Below are positions 25,514 to 35,113 of a DNA stretch of 64,000 nucleotides, piece by piece (the stretch's first letter is position 1; every line of letters begins with the position of its first letter). Origin of the DNA: Syntrophomonas sp. (GTDB lineage: Bacteria > Bacillota > Syntrophomonadia > Syntrophomonadales > Syntrophomonadaceae); NCBI GenBank assembly GCA_016841875.1, contig JAENYG010000012.1, forward strand, positions 1 to 64,000, written 5' to 3'. The notes under the pieces are model-generated. The model searched no databases. It saw only the letters and a list, made by a program, of their open reading frames with translations, and was not told the origin of the DNA. Position numbers and translations under genes: made by a program.

Positions 25514-27061
25514 TCACTCAAAACCAGATATTATATCCGAAATAGCATCTATAATATCCCCGGCTACTATGCTTCGCTCACCCTTATTTTGTTTACTCAG
25601 GTCCCCCGCCAGACCATGGAAGTATACTCCTGCAACTGCAGCATCCTGAGGCTTCAGCCCCTGAGCAATTAGACCGGTGATCATTCCGCACAGCACATCT
25701 CCGCTGCCTGCAGTCGCCATACCCGGATTACCGGTTATATTAATATATATGTTTCCGGATGGGTCTGCTATTACAGTTTTGTTGCCTTTCAATACCAGGG
25801 TGACTCCCCATTCCTGTGCATAATGGGCAGCGATATCCAGACGGTTAAGCTGTATTTCTTCTATGCTCTTACCAGTCAAACGCGCCATTTCTCCCGGATG
25901 GGGCGTCAGGACTACTGGAACCTGTCTGTCTTTCAGTACTCCGGTATCATCTTTTAGAGCATTGAGCCCATCCGCATCTATAACCAGGGGAATACCGGAT
26001 CGCTCCAGGACAAAACGCAGGACCGCATTTCCCTCGGGATATCCTGACATCCCAGGACCAATAACGCATACTGAAGCGGTATCCAACAGGTTCTCGATGG
26101 CCGGCAGTGCCTCCAGGGATATATAGCCTTGTGCATTTTCCGATAGAGGAGCAGTCATTACTTCCATTAAATGCGATTCAACAATAGGAAGCAGTGACTC
26201 AGGAAGAGCGGCAGTCACCAGACCGGCACCAGTCTTGAGCGCAGAATAGGCTGACATAATTACTGCTCCTGTCAAGCCGGGAGACCCACCTATCACTAAA
26301 ACATGGCCATAGGAACCCTTATGTGATTCTGCAGACCGGGGCTTGATCAACGGCCTGATCATCTTATCGTCTATTAAATTTTTCTTTAACTTCCTATCTT
26401 CCAATAAAACTCGAGGGATAGAAATATCTGCCACACTTAACGTACCCGTATATTCCCTGCCTGGTTCAAAAACCAGTCCCAGTTTGGGCAACGCAAAAGT
26501 TACCGTATGCGCTGCCCTGACTGCCTCCCCATAGACCTTGCCCGTATCTGCTTCTACCCCGGATGGAACATCCACCGCCACAACTGGCAGATTGCTCCAG
26601 TTAACCATTTTTACTACTCGCGTTTCAAATTCACTCAGACTTCCTTTAAATCCATTACCATATATGGCATCCACCACTAGATCACCAGACAAAAGAGAAA
26701 GCATCAATTTATCCAGATCTTCTTCTCCTAACAGCTGGAAAATATTTCGGCTTAGTTTAGAAAGCACCTTATAATTGGTATATGAATCGGCAGTTATTTC
26801 ATCGGGAAATGCCAATAGAAAAGTTTCCACATTTACTCCTGAGTTTACCAGGTGCCTGGCAATAACTAATCCATCACCACCATTATTGCCCTTTCCCGCC
26901 AGGACAATAACATTCTTGCCCCCCCCGCGTTCCAGCAAATCTTCAACTACTTCCACAACTCTTATTCCAGCATTTTCCATCAACACGATGCTGGGAATAC
27001 CATATTCGTTAATGGCCTGATAATCAATTTCTCTCATTTCCCGGGAATTTAACAACTTCAA
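25514..27061 (-). CDS. nnr: Bifunctional NAD(P)HX epimerase/dehydratase
   Basis: A 515-residue repair enzyme. The N-terminal YjeF domain (about 1-215) is the epimerase, with the NAD-binding segment VIVLAGKGNNGGDGLVIARHL and the catalytic Asp in VVDAIYGNGF. The C-terminal ribokinase-like domain (about 230-510) is the ADP- or ATP-dependent dehydratase, with SHKGSYGHVLVIGGSPG and NPGMATAGSGDVLCGMI. Together they restore NADH and NADPH from their damaged hydrates. The gene lies seven bases downstream of acpS, an arrangement common in Clostridia. Confidence 0.95.
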   Translation of the reverse strand: MKLLNSREMREIDYQAINEYGIPSIVLMENAGIRVVEVVEDLLERGGGKNVIVLAGKGNNGGDGLVIARHLVNSGVNVETFLLAFPDEITADSYTNYKVLSKLSRNIFQLLGEEDLDKLMLSLLSGDLVVDAIYGNGFKGSLSEFETRVVKMVNWSNLPVVAVDVPSGVEADTGKVYGEAVRAAHTVTFALPKLGLVFEPGREYTGTLSVADISIPRVLLEDRKLKKNLIDDKMIRPLIKPRSAESHKGSYGHVLVIGGSPGLTGAVIMSAYSALKTGAGLVTAALPESLLPIVESHLMEVMTAPLSENAQGYISLEALPAIENLLDTASVCVIGPGMSGYPEGNAVLRFVLERSGIPLVIDADGLNALKDDTGVLKDRQVPVVLTPHPGEMARLTGKSIEEIQLNRLDIAAHYAQEWGVTLVLKGNKTVIADPSGNIYINITGNPGMATAGSGDVLCGMITGLIAQGLKPQDAAVAGVYFHGLAGDLSKQNKGERSIVAGDIIDAISDIISGFE

Positions 27062-27067
27062 AGCATA

Positions 27068-27436
27068 TCACCCTTTCGATGCAATTACAGCGGCAACAGC
27101 CTGTTGGGTAGCATGCGACAGGCTGACAGACAGGCTGCTAATTCCGACCTGTCTGCCCTTTTCCTCAGCTCTACCGTGTAAACGTAAATCAGGTTTTCCG
27201 TTTTTACCTATAACTATTTCAACGTCATGAAATTTTATCCCCGCTGAAAACACCGGATCAAGTTTACGGACCGCCTCCTTGGCGGCAAATCGAACTGCCA
27301 GTGACGGATAAGGATTAGCCTTACTTAAACAATACTTGAGTTCTTGATGGGTAAAGACCCTTTCTAGAAACCGGGGAGTTCTTTCTGCACTTTTCCTTAT
27401 CCTATCAATATCAATTATATCTATACCTATCAGCAA
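27068..27436 (-). CDS. acpS: Holo-[acyl-carrier-protein] synthase
   Basis: A 122-residue enzyme that transfers the phosphopantetheine arm of CoA to acyl carrier protein. The magnesium-binding residues are Asp6 in GIDIIDIDRI and Glu in RFAAKEAVRKL (about residue 57). The C-terminal strand SLSVSLSHATQQAVAAVIA is typical of the trimeric AcpS. It is the first gene of the unit that runs through nnr, the CBS protein, alr, mazE and mazF. Confidence 0.94.
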   Translation of the reverse strand: MLIGIDIIDIDRIRKSAERTPRFLERVFTHQELKYCLSKANPYPSLAVRFAAKEAVRKLDPVFSAGIKFHDVEIVIGKNGKPDLRLHGRAEEKGRQVGISSLSVSLSHATQQAVAAVIASKG

Positions 27437-27510
27437 TTCGCCCCCCCCTTATGATATTATAATTTATACCTATAAACAATTTTACCATTTATATTGATCT
27501 ATATAACATT

Positions 27511-27542
27511 AAACCCTGAAACCTATAAAGATTTCAGGGTTT
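27511..27542. terminator. Hairpin after the cheW gene
   Basis: AAACCCTGAAA and its complement form a perfect 11-bp stem with a 10-base loop, immediately past the cheW stop on the minus strand. No long T run follows. Confidence 0.6.
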
Positions 27543-27562
27543 AGAGACTTTCAACAAATAAC

Positions 27563-28036
27563 TTAGGCACTCATGCTCACAGCAAGATCAGCTTTTTCAG
27601 CATCATTTAGTATTCTATTCATGTCCAGCAGTATTAACAGCCTGCCATCGTGTTTGCCCACCCCGGTGATAAATTCCTCCGAAATGCTTCCTATTAAGCC
27701 CGGCGGTGGTTCAATGCCCTCTATGGGTAAACGCAGCACTTCACTTACCTCATCGACTATTATTCCTACGGTCTGTCCTTCCACCTCGACTACTACACTT
27801 CTTGCCTCAGCATTAGTATCAGCTGATCCCATATTAAATTTCTTTTTCAAATCGATGATGGGTATGATTTGTCCCCTGAGATTAATAATGCCTTCCACAA
27901 AACCTGGTGTTCCAGGAACTTTCGTAGGTGCACTCATAGGTATTATTTCCTGCACATTTACAATTGGTACCCCGTATTCACAAATGGTCCCATGATTATT
28001 CAAAGTAAACACCACTAATTGAATTTCATCAGCCAT
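27563..28036 (-). CDS. cheW: CheW chemotaxis coupling protein
   Basis: A 157-residue CheW-domain protein linking receptors to the kinase CheA. The order of beta-barrel strands is clear: QLVVFTLNNHGTICEYGVPI, VQEIIPMSAPTKVPGTPGFVEGIINLRGQIIPIIDL, VVVEVEGQTVGIIVDEVSEVLRL and a final LLILLDMNRIL. AGGAGG precedes the start. It is isolated from any cheA or receptor gene here, so it may belong with the soluble receptor at 17.1 kb or with a distant operon. Confidence 0.92.
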   Translation of the reverse strand: MADEIQLVVFTLNNHGTICEYGVPIVNVQEIIPMSAPTKVPGTPGFVEGIINLRGQIIPIIDLKKKFNMGSADTNAEARSVVVEVEGQTVGIIVDEVSEVLRLPIEGIEPPPGLIGSISEEFITGVGKHDGRLLILLDMNRILNDAEKADLAVSMSA

Positions 28037-28139
28037 AAGCCACCTCCTCCAATTACAATTTATTACATTAGACCTATACTATATTGTTCTTCTTCTACAC
28101 TAGTTAATTATTTCCTCCTATTAAGCAAATAAAATTAAA

Positions 28140-28182
28140 AAAATCCTCCTATGATATTATTGAATATCCATAGAAGGGTTTT
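28140..28182 (-). terminator. Terminator of the YedF-like/mgtE unit
   Basis: A long imperfect stem (18-19 bp, with AAAATCCT and AGGGTTTT ends) with a 6-base loop; on the minus strand it is followed by seven T. Confidence 0.75.
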
Positions 28183-28226
28183 GATTTACACGCACTCAGT
28201 CCAGCATATAAAAATTCAGTTCACTT

Positions 28227-29576
28227 TTAAGTCACTAGTTTGAGCAGCCAGGTGGAGATAGTTAAATAAATTAACAAACCAGTTGCATCAGTAATAGAGG
28301 TAATCAATGGATTACTGGCTACAGCAGGATCCAGATTCAGTCTGGTTAATAAAAAGGGCAGCATGACCCCAATTATATTGGCCACGATTACTATAGAAAC
28401 CATAGATAAACAGACTATTATAGCAATTTCAGTTCCACCCCGTATAATTCCCAGGGCAGCGCCAGCAGCACCCATAGTGATACCCAGCCCGGCACCAACG
28501 CTAAGTTCTTTGATTAAAGTAACAGCCCATTGACTTAGCTCGATATCTCCAGTACCCAGCGCACGAACCATTAATGTTGCTGACTGAGCTCCTGCATTAC
28601 CGCCGCTGCCTATGAGAAGTGGTATAAAGAAAGTTAAAGCAATTGTCGAGGCCAGTAATTCCTGGTAAGATGCCAGGATCTCAAGAGAAATCAGGTTGAC
28701 AAAAACCAGACCAACCAGCCATCCAATCCGCTTTCTATACAGTTCTCCGATTCCTGTTTCATAATAACTATTTTTTAGTGGCGCTACCGCTGCTCCTTTA
28801 TGGAAGTCTTCGGTAGCTTCTTCTTCAGCAACATCCATAACATCATCAAAAGTAACCACGCCCAGCAGAACCCCTTCTGAATCCACCACCGGCAGAGCAG
28901 CCATATCATACTTGGACATCACATGAACCGCTTTTTCCCTATCCTCAAAGGCCGATAGGCTAACAAAAGAATTGTCCATAATCTTTTCAATACTGGTATC
29001 CGGGGAGTTAAAGATAAAGCGCTGCAATTCTAGTGCATCAATTAGTTTCCAATTCGAATCCGTAACATAGATAACATTCAGGGTCTCACTGTCCTCTTTG
29101 CCTTTAGCTCTAATCTGCTCCAAACCTTGTTTAATAGTCCACCCTGACCTGACTGCCACATAATTGGGAGTCATTATCCTGCCGATGCTTTCTTCAGGAT
29201 ATCCCATCAATTCTCTAGTTTTTTCCAGTTCCTGGGGGGTTAAAAGATTAAGCAGCTTCTGGGTAACTCTTCCAGGTAATTCTTCAAATAGATCAGCCCG
29301 GTCATCCGGTTCCAAATTATGCAGCAGACTTCTGGTCTCCTCATCACTCAGTGCAGCCAGTAATGCATTGCGCTGCTCCTTTTTCAAAAAAGTAAAAACT
29401 TCGGATGATATGTGTCGTGGTAAGAGTCGAAAAACAATTACCTGGTCGGCTCTATCTAATTCAAATAAGAAATCACCTATATCAGCTACCGGCCAGGCAG
29501 ACAGCTCTTCACGCAATTTGCCCCACTGCTTGTCTTCTATTAAGCTTTGCAAAACTGTTGTATCTAATTCCAGCAA
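28227..29576 (-). CDS. mgtE: Magnesium transporter MgtE
   Basis: A 449-residue magnesium channel. The layout is complete: an N-terminal superhelical domain (about 1-130), two CBS domains (about 135-260, ending VLLGVVTFDDVMDVAEEEATEDF), a plug helix, then five transmembrane helices (about 285-449) with the pore segment FIPLLIGSGGNAGAQSATLMVRAL. The cytosolic domain closes the pore when magnesium is plentiful. There is only a 25-base gap to the preceding YedF-like gene and no room for a magnesium riboswitch directly ahead of it. Confidence 0.95.
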   Translation of the reverse strand: MLELDTTVLQSLIEDKQWGKLREELSAWPVADIGDFLFELDRADQVIVFRLLPRHISSEVFTFLKKEQRNALLAALSDEETRSLLHNLEPDDRADLFEELPGRVTQKLLNLLTPQELEKTRELMGYPEESIGRIMTPNYVAVRSGWTIKQGLEQIRAKGKEDSETLNVIYVTDSNWKLIDALELQRFIFNSPDTSIEKIMDNSFVSLSAFEDREKAVHVMSKYDMAALPVVDSEGVLLGVVTFDDVMDVAEEEATEDFHKGAAVAPLKNSYYETGIGELYRKRIGWLVGLVFVNLISLEILASYQELLASTIALTFFIPLLIGSGGNAGAQSATLMVRALGTGDIELSQWAVTLIKELSVGAGLGITMGAAGAALGIIRGGTEIAIIVCLSMVSIVIVANIIGVMLPFLLTRLNLDPAVASNPLITSITDATGLLIYLTISTWLLKLVT

Positions 29577-29601
29577 TACCTTATCCCCTGCCTATATAAA
29601 T

Positions 29602-30159
29602 CTAGATCGTAATAAGTCTGGCCGCCGCAAACAGCTTTTCAGTAATAGAATACATATTACTAAAATATCCCACTCTCAGCTTATCCTTCAAATTATAGTA
29701 CTCCAGACAACTGGCACTGGAAATGATTTCTACGCCTCTCTCTTCCAGCAGCTGTAAGTGCTCTAGCACCGGCGAACCCTCACTGACCAGAAACACCCCG
29801 CTATTTATAAGTATTATTGTGGCAGGAACACTTTCCAGACGTGTAATAGCATATACAAAACTGTTCATTAAGGTGCTGCCCTGCTGATCATCTCCATGAC
29901 CCAAAACGCTGCTTCCTATAAGCAGTACCAGGTTAGCATACATACTTATGCTCAGACTGATATTGCTGATACTCTCCTCCTTACCTATATCAATATAATA
30001 ACCGCCGCATTTATTCTGATTTTGGTTGGCAACTTTGCTTATTGACCTCATGGCAGTGTTAATCTCAGTATGCAGGTCCGAATGTGCAGCAGCAGTTAGC
30101 GGTCTTTCTCTTACCACGTGTTCAAGGGCTCCATTGTCCGAATCTATCGTATTTTTCAT
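29602..30159 (-). CDS. YedF paralog lacking the TusA domain (DsrE-like domain only)
   Basis: A 185-residue protein. Its last 115 residues align with the C-terminal DsrE-like half of the YedF encoded at 12329-12922, including VLLIGSSVLGHGDD (compare VILIKSSLFGEGDE), SPVLEHLQLLEERGVEIIS and NMYSITEKLFAAARLITI. The first 70 residues do not contain a CPxP-type TusA motif; they are hydrophilic and unlike anything I know. Of the two cysteines of YedF (SCGTC) only the second is kept (SSASC). It precedes mgtE on the same strand. Function is unknown; a single-cysteine sulfur or selenium carrier is one guess. Confidence 0.7.
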   Translation of the reverse strand: MKNTIDSDNGALEHVVRERPLTAAAHSDLHTEINTAMRSISKVANQNQNKCGGYYIDIGKEESISNISLSISMYANLVLLIGSSVLGHGDDQQGSTLMNSFVYAITRLESVPATIILINSGVFLVSEGSPVLEHLQLLEERGVEIISSASCLEYYNLKDKLRVGYFSNMYSITEKLFAAARLITI

Positions 30160-30273
30160 GGTCTAACAGCTCCTTAAAATATCCCTCATATTTCCTATTT
30201 TATCATACCCTGACTTCCCTTAAAGTATCATAAAATAACCAATTTTAACAGTAATATAGATACCTGGTTGATA

Positions 30274-30308
30274 AAAGCAGAGTTTATTATTTTTTCAAAC
30301 TCTGCTTT
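30274..30308. terminator. 12-bp hairpin in the divergent intergenic region
   Basis: AAAGCAGAGTTT and its complement form a perfect stem with an 11-base T-rich loop, between the YedF-like gene and the FadR-type regulator. It is upstream of both genes, so its role is unclear. The rest of 30160-30513 holds no gene. Confidence 0.5.
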
Positions 30309-30525
30309 AACTTATAAAATAATTAAGAAATATTTCTTATAACTATTAATGAAGAGGGAAAATCCGAAAGACAGGGAGCCTAATAGATAGCCCACCTTAC
30401 GGTGCGTTTTCTCATTTCGACAATTAGTGAATTTTTTCACCATATGCATTAGGCATAAATTCAGGTAAAATTAGCTATGGAGCCTATTATATAAATATGT
30501 TCATAGAAAGCAGGTGCTTACTAAT

Positions 30526-31242
30526 TTGGTTTTTCAACCTATAGTAACCAAGAAAATATATGAAGAAATTGTTGACCAGCTCCGGGATTTGATAGCCAGG
30601 GGAGAATTAAAGGCAGGACAAAAACTGCCTTCCGAAAGAGAAATGTCGGAATCTATGGGAGTAAGCAGAGCATCAGTAAGAGAAGCATTAACCGCCATGG
30701 AAGCCTTCGGCATTCTGGACATCCGTCCTGGCGAAGGTACCTTCATTAGAGAAACCAGCAGCTCGGAAACCTTTAAACCGCTGGCCTTTGTACTGGCAGT
30801 TGAAAAGAATCCCGGCCAGCAAATGATGGAAGTCCGACGGGTACTGGAAAGTGAATCAGCCGCCCTGGCTGCCTTACGGGCAGATGAAGCTAATTTGATA
30901 AAGATAAGAAAGAGCCTGGATCGTATGAAGTCCGCAGAAAATACCCAGCTGGCAGTGGAATACGATTTAAAATTTCACTTTGCTATAGCCGAAGCTACTC
31001 AGAATTCCATACTGCTGAGAATCATGAACACAGTAGCTGACCTTATGCACCATACTTTCAGGATTGATAGGGAAAAGCTCTTATCCAGAAACAGCAGCGA
31101 GATATACAGTGAGCATGAAGCCATATACGAAGCTATAAAAGAAAGAAACCCCCAAAAAGCAAGAGAAAAAATGATTGGACATATCAATAATATCGAAAAA
31201 GGCATGGAACAGAGCTTTGAGCTGGAACAGCAGGAAAGCTAG
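30526..31242 (+). CDS. FadR/GntR-family transcriptional regulator
   Basis: A 238-residue repressor-type protein. The winged helix-turn-helix occupies residues 5-75 (KLPSEREMSESMGVSRASVREALTAME, then GEGTFIRE). The FCD ligand-binding domain follows (about 95-225), with its metal-site residues in DLKFHFAIAEAT and SEHEAIYEAIKERNP. The TTG at 30526 has AGGTG eight bases upstream; a GTG at 30514 is an in-frame alternative. FCD regulators sense organic acids such as lactate, pyruvate or gluconate. No target operon adjoins it, so it probably acts elsewhere or on itself. Confidence 0.9.
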   Translation: MVFQPIVTKKIYEEIVDQLRDLIARGELKAGQKLPSEREMSESMGVSRASVREALTAMEAFGILDIRPGEGTFIRETSSSETFKPLAFVLAVEKNPGQQMMEVRRVLESESAALAALRADEANLIKIRKSLDRMKSAENTQLAVEYDLKFHFAIAEATQNSILLRIMNTVADLMHHTFRIDREKLLSRNSSEIYSEHEAIYEAIKERNPQKAREKMIGHINNIEKGMEQSFELEQQES

Positions 31243-31248
31243 ACTCAT

Positions 31249-31272
31249 AGGGGGCTACGCCCCCTTTATTTA
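31249..31272 (+). terminator. Terminator of the FadR-type regulator
   Basis: AGGGGGC and GCCCCCT with a TAC loop, followed by TTATTTATT; it lies six bases after the stop codon. Confidence 0.85.
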
Positions 31273-32232
31273 TTCAATCATTCCCAATGCCCGGTAGGTT
31301 GCTTCATCAACCACTCCAGTGGGTTCCAGACCATGCCAGAGTTGAAAGTATTTAACCGCCAGTTCAGTCATATTGCCAAACCTGCCGTCCGCACCATCAA
31401 ATTCAACTCCTAGTTCCTTCAGTCTGCTCTGCACATAGACCACTTTCTGCCCACTTGATTTTATCTTTAATTCCACTGGTTTTATGGTTTCCGGTACCAT
31501 TTTTCCATTATTGACAATTTTCACCCGGCAGCCCCAGGGAACCAGCGGATATAGTTTCTCTACATCCTGGTTTAACATCCGTATACAACCATGCGAAGCA
31601 TAACTGCCTATGGAACCAGGTTTATTAGTACCGTGGATACCAAAAATACCCCAGGGCACATTGAGCCCCATCCATCGTGAACCAAAACCGTTTCCCCAGC
31701 CCACAGCCTTATGAATAACTTTCCATTCTCCAATAGGGGTGGGTGTTTTCGATTTTCCCACCGCGATAGGATACCGGCATACTTCTTGGTCATCTTCATA
31801 TAAAACCAGCATCCGGGTATCCACATCGATAACTATTAACATCCGACCCTGTTTATCTTGTTCAGCTGCGGTAGCACAAAATGAATCTTCCTTATCGCTG
31901 CCTAGCAGGGCCATCCATACCGCCTCATTCACAATGCCATCAGGTTTTAATCCATTGGAAAGCTGAAACAGGCTCACTGTGGTGCTGGTAGCTCTATCAT
32001 ATATTCCATTAGGCTCTATATCATATCCCATTTCTTTTAAGCGAGCCTGTACCATCCAGACCGCTTCTCCCTGTATAGGCGTTTCCGCTAAATATAAAGT
32101 GGGATAATCAGTATTATCAATTATCAGACTTCCGGTGCTGTTTGCCCCGGCCAAAACTATATCACTACAGGTTGAAATGACTAAAAAGACTGATAAAAAT
32201 ATTATTGGCAGAATTCTTTTAAGCAAAAGCAA
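31270..32232 (-). CDS. L,D-transpeptidase with two peptidoglycan-binding domains
   Basis: A 320-residue secreted cell-wall enzyme. An N-terminal signal peptide (residues 1-29) leads to a PG_binding_1 repeat (about 52-112), the YkuD catalytic domain (about 130-242) and a second PG_binding_1 repeat (about 258-318). The active site is HGTNKP...SHGCIRM with His200, His214 and Cys216. YkuD enzymes form 3-3 cross-links in peptidoglycan and give carbapenem resistance in some species; in spore formers many act on the spore coat or cortex. The two flanking wall-binding repeats are an unusual but known arrangement. Confidence 0.92.
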   Translation of the reverse strand: MLLLKRILPIIFLSVFLVISTCSDIVLAGANSTGSLIIDNTDYPTLYLAETPIQGEAVWMVQARLKEMGYDIEPNGIYDRATSTTVSLFQLSNGLKPDGIVNEAVWMALLGSDKEDSFCATAAEQDKQGRMLIVIDVDTRMLVLYEDDQEVCRYPIAVGKSKTPTPIGEWKVIHKAVGWGNGFGSRWMGLNVPWGIFGIHGTNKPGSIGSYASHGCIRMLNQDVEKLYPLVPWGCRVKIVNNGKMVPETIKPVELKIKSSGQKVVYVQSRLKELGVEFDGADGRFGNMTELAVKYFQLWHGLEPTGVVDEATYRALGMIE

Positions 32233-32303
32233 GTTATCATCTCCCTTAAATCATATTAACTTTTATAGCTTTCCATGAACTAATAAAGTTAATACAAAAT
32301 AAA

Positions 32304-32377
32304 TGGTGCCAGGCACTAACTTATTAACTTATGCTTTATAGATTTGGGCATAAGTTAGTAAGTTAATGCCTGACCCC
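32304..32377. repeat. Long imperfect inverted repeat
   Basis: Two arms of about 29 bases, 32305-32333 and 32349-32377, are near-complementary. They share ACTAACTTATTAACTTATG and CATAAGTTAGTAAGTTAAT at the core and GGTGCCAGGCA/TGCCTGACCCC at the ends, around a 15-base loop. It lies between two co-oriented minus-strand genes and could act as a terminator or be a small mobile hairpin element. Confidence 0.7.
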
Positions 32378-32382
32378 CTGGA

Positions 32383-34431
32383 TTAGCTTTGCATGAGCTG
32401 CTGGTTGAATGCGTCCAGAGAATTTACGGGCGGCAGGCAGGTATTTTTATCACAAAGATATACTGTCGCCTGGTCATCTATTTTCTTCATTTCCTGAAGA
32501 AATGGAATCTTATCCATAAATTCATTATCCTCTCCCTCTTTGAACAAAACCATGGCCCGGGGCATAAAGCTGCTGTTGATCTTATCTAGAAACCCTAAAC
32601 TGGCTGGATCCTGTTTATCCCCTACTATTACTATTTCCTTACCGGGATGGAAGTAATTCAACGCAGAAGCCAGGAAAAATGAATACGCTGCTGGATGTTC
32701 CTTGATCTTACCACTGAATAGTCTTATGGCTTGCTCAGCTTTCTGTTCCAATGTAAAATCCCCGCTTATACGACTCAGCCTTAGAAAATTCATAACCATT
32801 AGAGAGTTGCTGGAAGGAATAGCCCCATCATAAATCTCTTTAGGTCGGGTCAGCAGCTGTTCACCATCCTTACCATAGAAAAATACTCCTCCCTGCCCTT
32901 CATCCCAGAAATAGGTGATCAAATCCTGGTTTAACTCCACCGCAGTTTCCAAATACCGGCTGTTAAATCCAGCTTGATAAAGCTCGATCAGTGCCCATAC
33001 CATACAGGCATAATCCAGTGCATAAGCAGGGTAAAGCGATTGTTGGTCTCGGTAGCGGGCCAGCAGTCTTCCGTCTTCCCTTCTCATTTGGTCCAGGATA
33101 AAAGCCGCTGCTTTTTCTGCCGCCTTCAGATATTTTTGATCTTTTAATACCCGGGCACCTACCGCCAGGGCTGCTATCATCATCCCATTCCAGGCCGTCA
33201 AAATCTTATCATCTTTGTGTGGGTGCACTCTTCTCTCCCGGTAATTAAAAAGCATTTCCCGTACCGGTTCGATCTGCTGCCTGGCATCCTCATCAATCAT
33301 ACCTTTGATAAGATTAGGAATGTTTTTGCCTTCAAAATTCCCGTCTTTGCTTATGTCATATAACCGGCAGAAATGCGTACCCTCTTCCTCCCCCAGCAGT
33401 GATATGATTTTCTCTTCCGTCCAAACATAGAATTTCCCCTCTACGCCTTCCGAATCAGCGTCCTCCGCAGAATAAAACGCCCCTTCGGGAGAAGTCATAT
33501 CCCGTAAAATATAAGTGAAGATTTCCCGGGATGCTCTGGCATACAATTCCTTGCCAGTAAGCTGATAGGCTTCCAGGTAAGCAATTGCCAGCAAAGCATT
33601 ATCATACAGCATTTTTTCAAAATGGGGTACTAACCAGTACCGGTCGGTGGAATAGCGGGCAAAGCCAAAACCTATATGGTCATATATCCCTCCCTGATAC
33701 ATGGATTGGAGGGTTTTCTCCACTATTTCTAATGCTTTAACTTCACCTTTCAATTCATAGTAGCGCATCAAATAAAAGAGGTTATGGGGACTGGGGAATT
33801 TGGGAGCGCGGCCAAATCCTCCGTATAGTTCGTCAAAATTAGAAGCAAGCTGATCGAAGGCCTTAGCAAAGATTTCATTTGATATTGTGGAAGAAGGAAT
33901 ATTTTCATCCAGGGTCTTTATATAGCCGCTTATATGGTCACTGGAATTCAGCACCATATCTCTTTCAGTCATCCATAATTGATGCAGTTTGGCTAGCACC
34001 TGTATCAGGCCGCTCAATCCCTGACGGCTGTTCTTCGGCAGATAAGTAGCCGCATAGAAAGGCTTTTTCCCCGGGGTCATGATAATGGTCAGCGGCCAGC
34101 CGCCATGGCCAGTCATAGCCTGGCATACATCCATATAGATGGTATCAATATCCGGCCGTTCCTCCCTATCGACTTTGATAGAAACAAAGTCTTTATTAAG
34201 CAGATCAGCTACTTCCTGGTCCTCGAAAGACTCCCTTTCCATGATATGACACCAATGACAGGTCGAATAACCTATACTTAAAAATACCGGCTTGTCCTCA
34301 GCTTTGGCCCGGGCAAAAGCTTCTTCTCCCCATGGATACCAATCTACGGGGTTATATGCATGCTGCAACAGGTATGGAGACTTCTCATGAACTAATCTGT
34401 TGGGCTTTTGCTGTATATTTCTATTCTGCAT
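32383..34431 (-). CDS. YyaL: thioredoxin-fold DUF255 protein
   Basis: A 682-residue protein of the widespread YyaL/SPATA20 family. The N-terminal thioredoxin-like DUF255 domain (about 1-165) has the conserved start [20 protein letters not shown] and a CxxC centre at Cys58-His-Trp-Cys61. The rest (about 200-650) is an alpha/alpha-barrel of the glycosidase/cellobiose-epimerase type, with [10 protein letters not shown]-like and [16 protein letters not shown] segments. Biochemical activity is not established. The first 60 codons and about 60 bases upstream are duplicated at 35568-35785. Confidence 0.9.
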   Translation of the reverse strand: MQNRNIQQKPNRLVHEKSPYLLQHAYNPVDWYPWGEEAFARAKAEDKPVFLSIGYSTCHWCHIMERESFEDQEVADLLNKDFVSIKVDREERPDIDTIYMDVCQAMTGHGGWPLTIIMTPGKKPFYAATYLPKNSRQGLSGLIQVLAKLHQLWMTERDMVLNSSDHISGYIKTLDENIPSSTISNEIFAKAFDQLASNFDELYGGFGRAPKFPSPHNLFYLMRYYELKGEVKALEIVEKTLQSMYQGGIYDHIGFGFARYSTDRYWLVPHFEKMLYDNALLAIAYLEAYQLTGKELYARASREIFTYILRDMTSPEGAFYSAEDADSEGVEGKFYVWTEEKIISLLGEEEGTHFCRLYDISKDGNFEGKNIPNLIKGMIDEDARQQIEPVREMLFNYRERRVHPHKDDKILTAWNGMMIAALAVGARVLKDQKYLKAAEKAAAFILDQMRREDGRLLARYRDQQSLYPAYALDYACMVWALIELYQAGFNSRYLETAVELNQDLITYFWDEGQGGVFFYGKDGEQLLTRPKEIYDGAIPSSNSLMVMNFLRLSRISGDFTLEQKAEQAIRLFSGKIKEHPAAYSFFLASALNYFHPGKEIVIVGDKQDPASLGFLDKINSSFMPRAMVLFKEGEDNEFMDKIPFLQEMKKIDDQATVYLCDKNTCLPPVNSLDAFNQQLMQS

Positions 34432-34454
34432 TTTATCACGCTCCCTTCATCGTT

Positions 34455-34725
34455 TGATTACATTAGTGTATCCAAAAAATAGTGCAGTAAGTCAAATTCT
34501 TTGCTGCAGTATTCACCGCTTCTATACTGAATATCTGGCCGGTCATAACAACATACAAATAATAAAAACCGCAAAGCTCTATTTAGAACATCACGGCTCT
34601 CAGTTCGATTATTTGCCTGCTAGCCAACGAAGAGTATTATTCACCGAGTTTCTGAGTGTCCACCATGGCTTGCGATTATTTTGTGAAGTGCTGCTAAAAT
34701 TCTGCTTTCCCTATCTTCGTCGGTA
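34455..34725 (+). pseudogene. Decayed copy A of an unidentified coding sequence
   Basis: A plus-strand stretch with protein-like content, broken by stops at its left end. The best part reads YTEYLAGHNNIQIIKTAKL and continues LEHHGSQFDYLPASQRR. The same sequence recurs, differently damaged, at 35966-36150 and 39520-39590. No family is recognised. It adjoins the YyaL 5' end on one side and the HepT/MntA pair on the other. Confidence 0.5.
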
Positions 34726-34743
34726 GTAGGTGAAATAAAAGAG

Positions 34744-34767
34744 GCTAATGTTAAGTTCTACATTAGC
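34744..34767. terminator. Hairpin after the HepT gene
   Basis: GCTAATGT and ACATTAGC form a perfect 8-bp stem with an 8-base loop just downstream of the hepT stop. Confidence 0.5.
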
Positions 34768-34789
34768 GTAGTAATGAGAGGAATATTAT

Positions 34790-35113
34790 TTACATAATTT
34801 TATTTATAGAATCTTTCAGAACTGGTAAATCCTTCACAACAACTTCCCATACCATATCTATATCAACGCCCATATAATCATGAATCAGAACATCCCTTAT
34901 CCCCGCAATCTGTCTCCAGGGGATCTTCGAATGGCTTTCTCGAAAACCTGGGGAAAGCTTCTTTACAGCTTCACCAATGACCTCCAAATTTCTTATTACT
35001 GCATCCTGAAGCAAGCTTGTTTGCATAAAAGCTTTCTTCCCCGCCTTAGTATAGTCTTCAATTTTGTTTATACATTCCAGTACATGGATTAGATATATCT
35101 TATCACTTTTCAC
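34790..35113 (-). CDS. hepT: HepT-type HEPN ribonuclease toxin (DUF86)
   Basis: A 107-residue all-alpha HEPN protein. The RNase motif R-x4-H-x-Y is intact: RDVLIHDY (about residues 80-87). Tyr in this motif is the residue AMPylated by the antitoxin in studied HepT-MntA pairs. Upstream signature: AVIRNLEVIGEAVKKLSPGF. The start is a GTG whose GTGA overlaps the TGA stop of mntA, so translation is coupled. Two broken relatives lie at 39390-39495 and 39608-39875. Confidence 0.92.
   Translation of the reverse strand: MKSDKIYLIHVLECINKIEDYTKAGKKAFMQTSLLQDAVIRNLEVIGEAVKKLSPGFRESHSKIPWRQIAGIRDVLIHDYMGVDIDMVWEVVVKDLPVLKDSINKIM

Noticed and set aside
30340-30420. Possible riboswitch ahead of the FadR-type regulator (GGGAAAATCCGAAAGACAGG)
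   Set aside because: The GAAAATCCGAAAG string recalls parts of cobalamin and c-di-GMP-I aptamers, but I could not complete either fold and a terminator or sequestering stem is missing.
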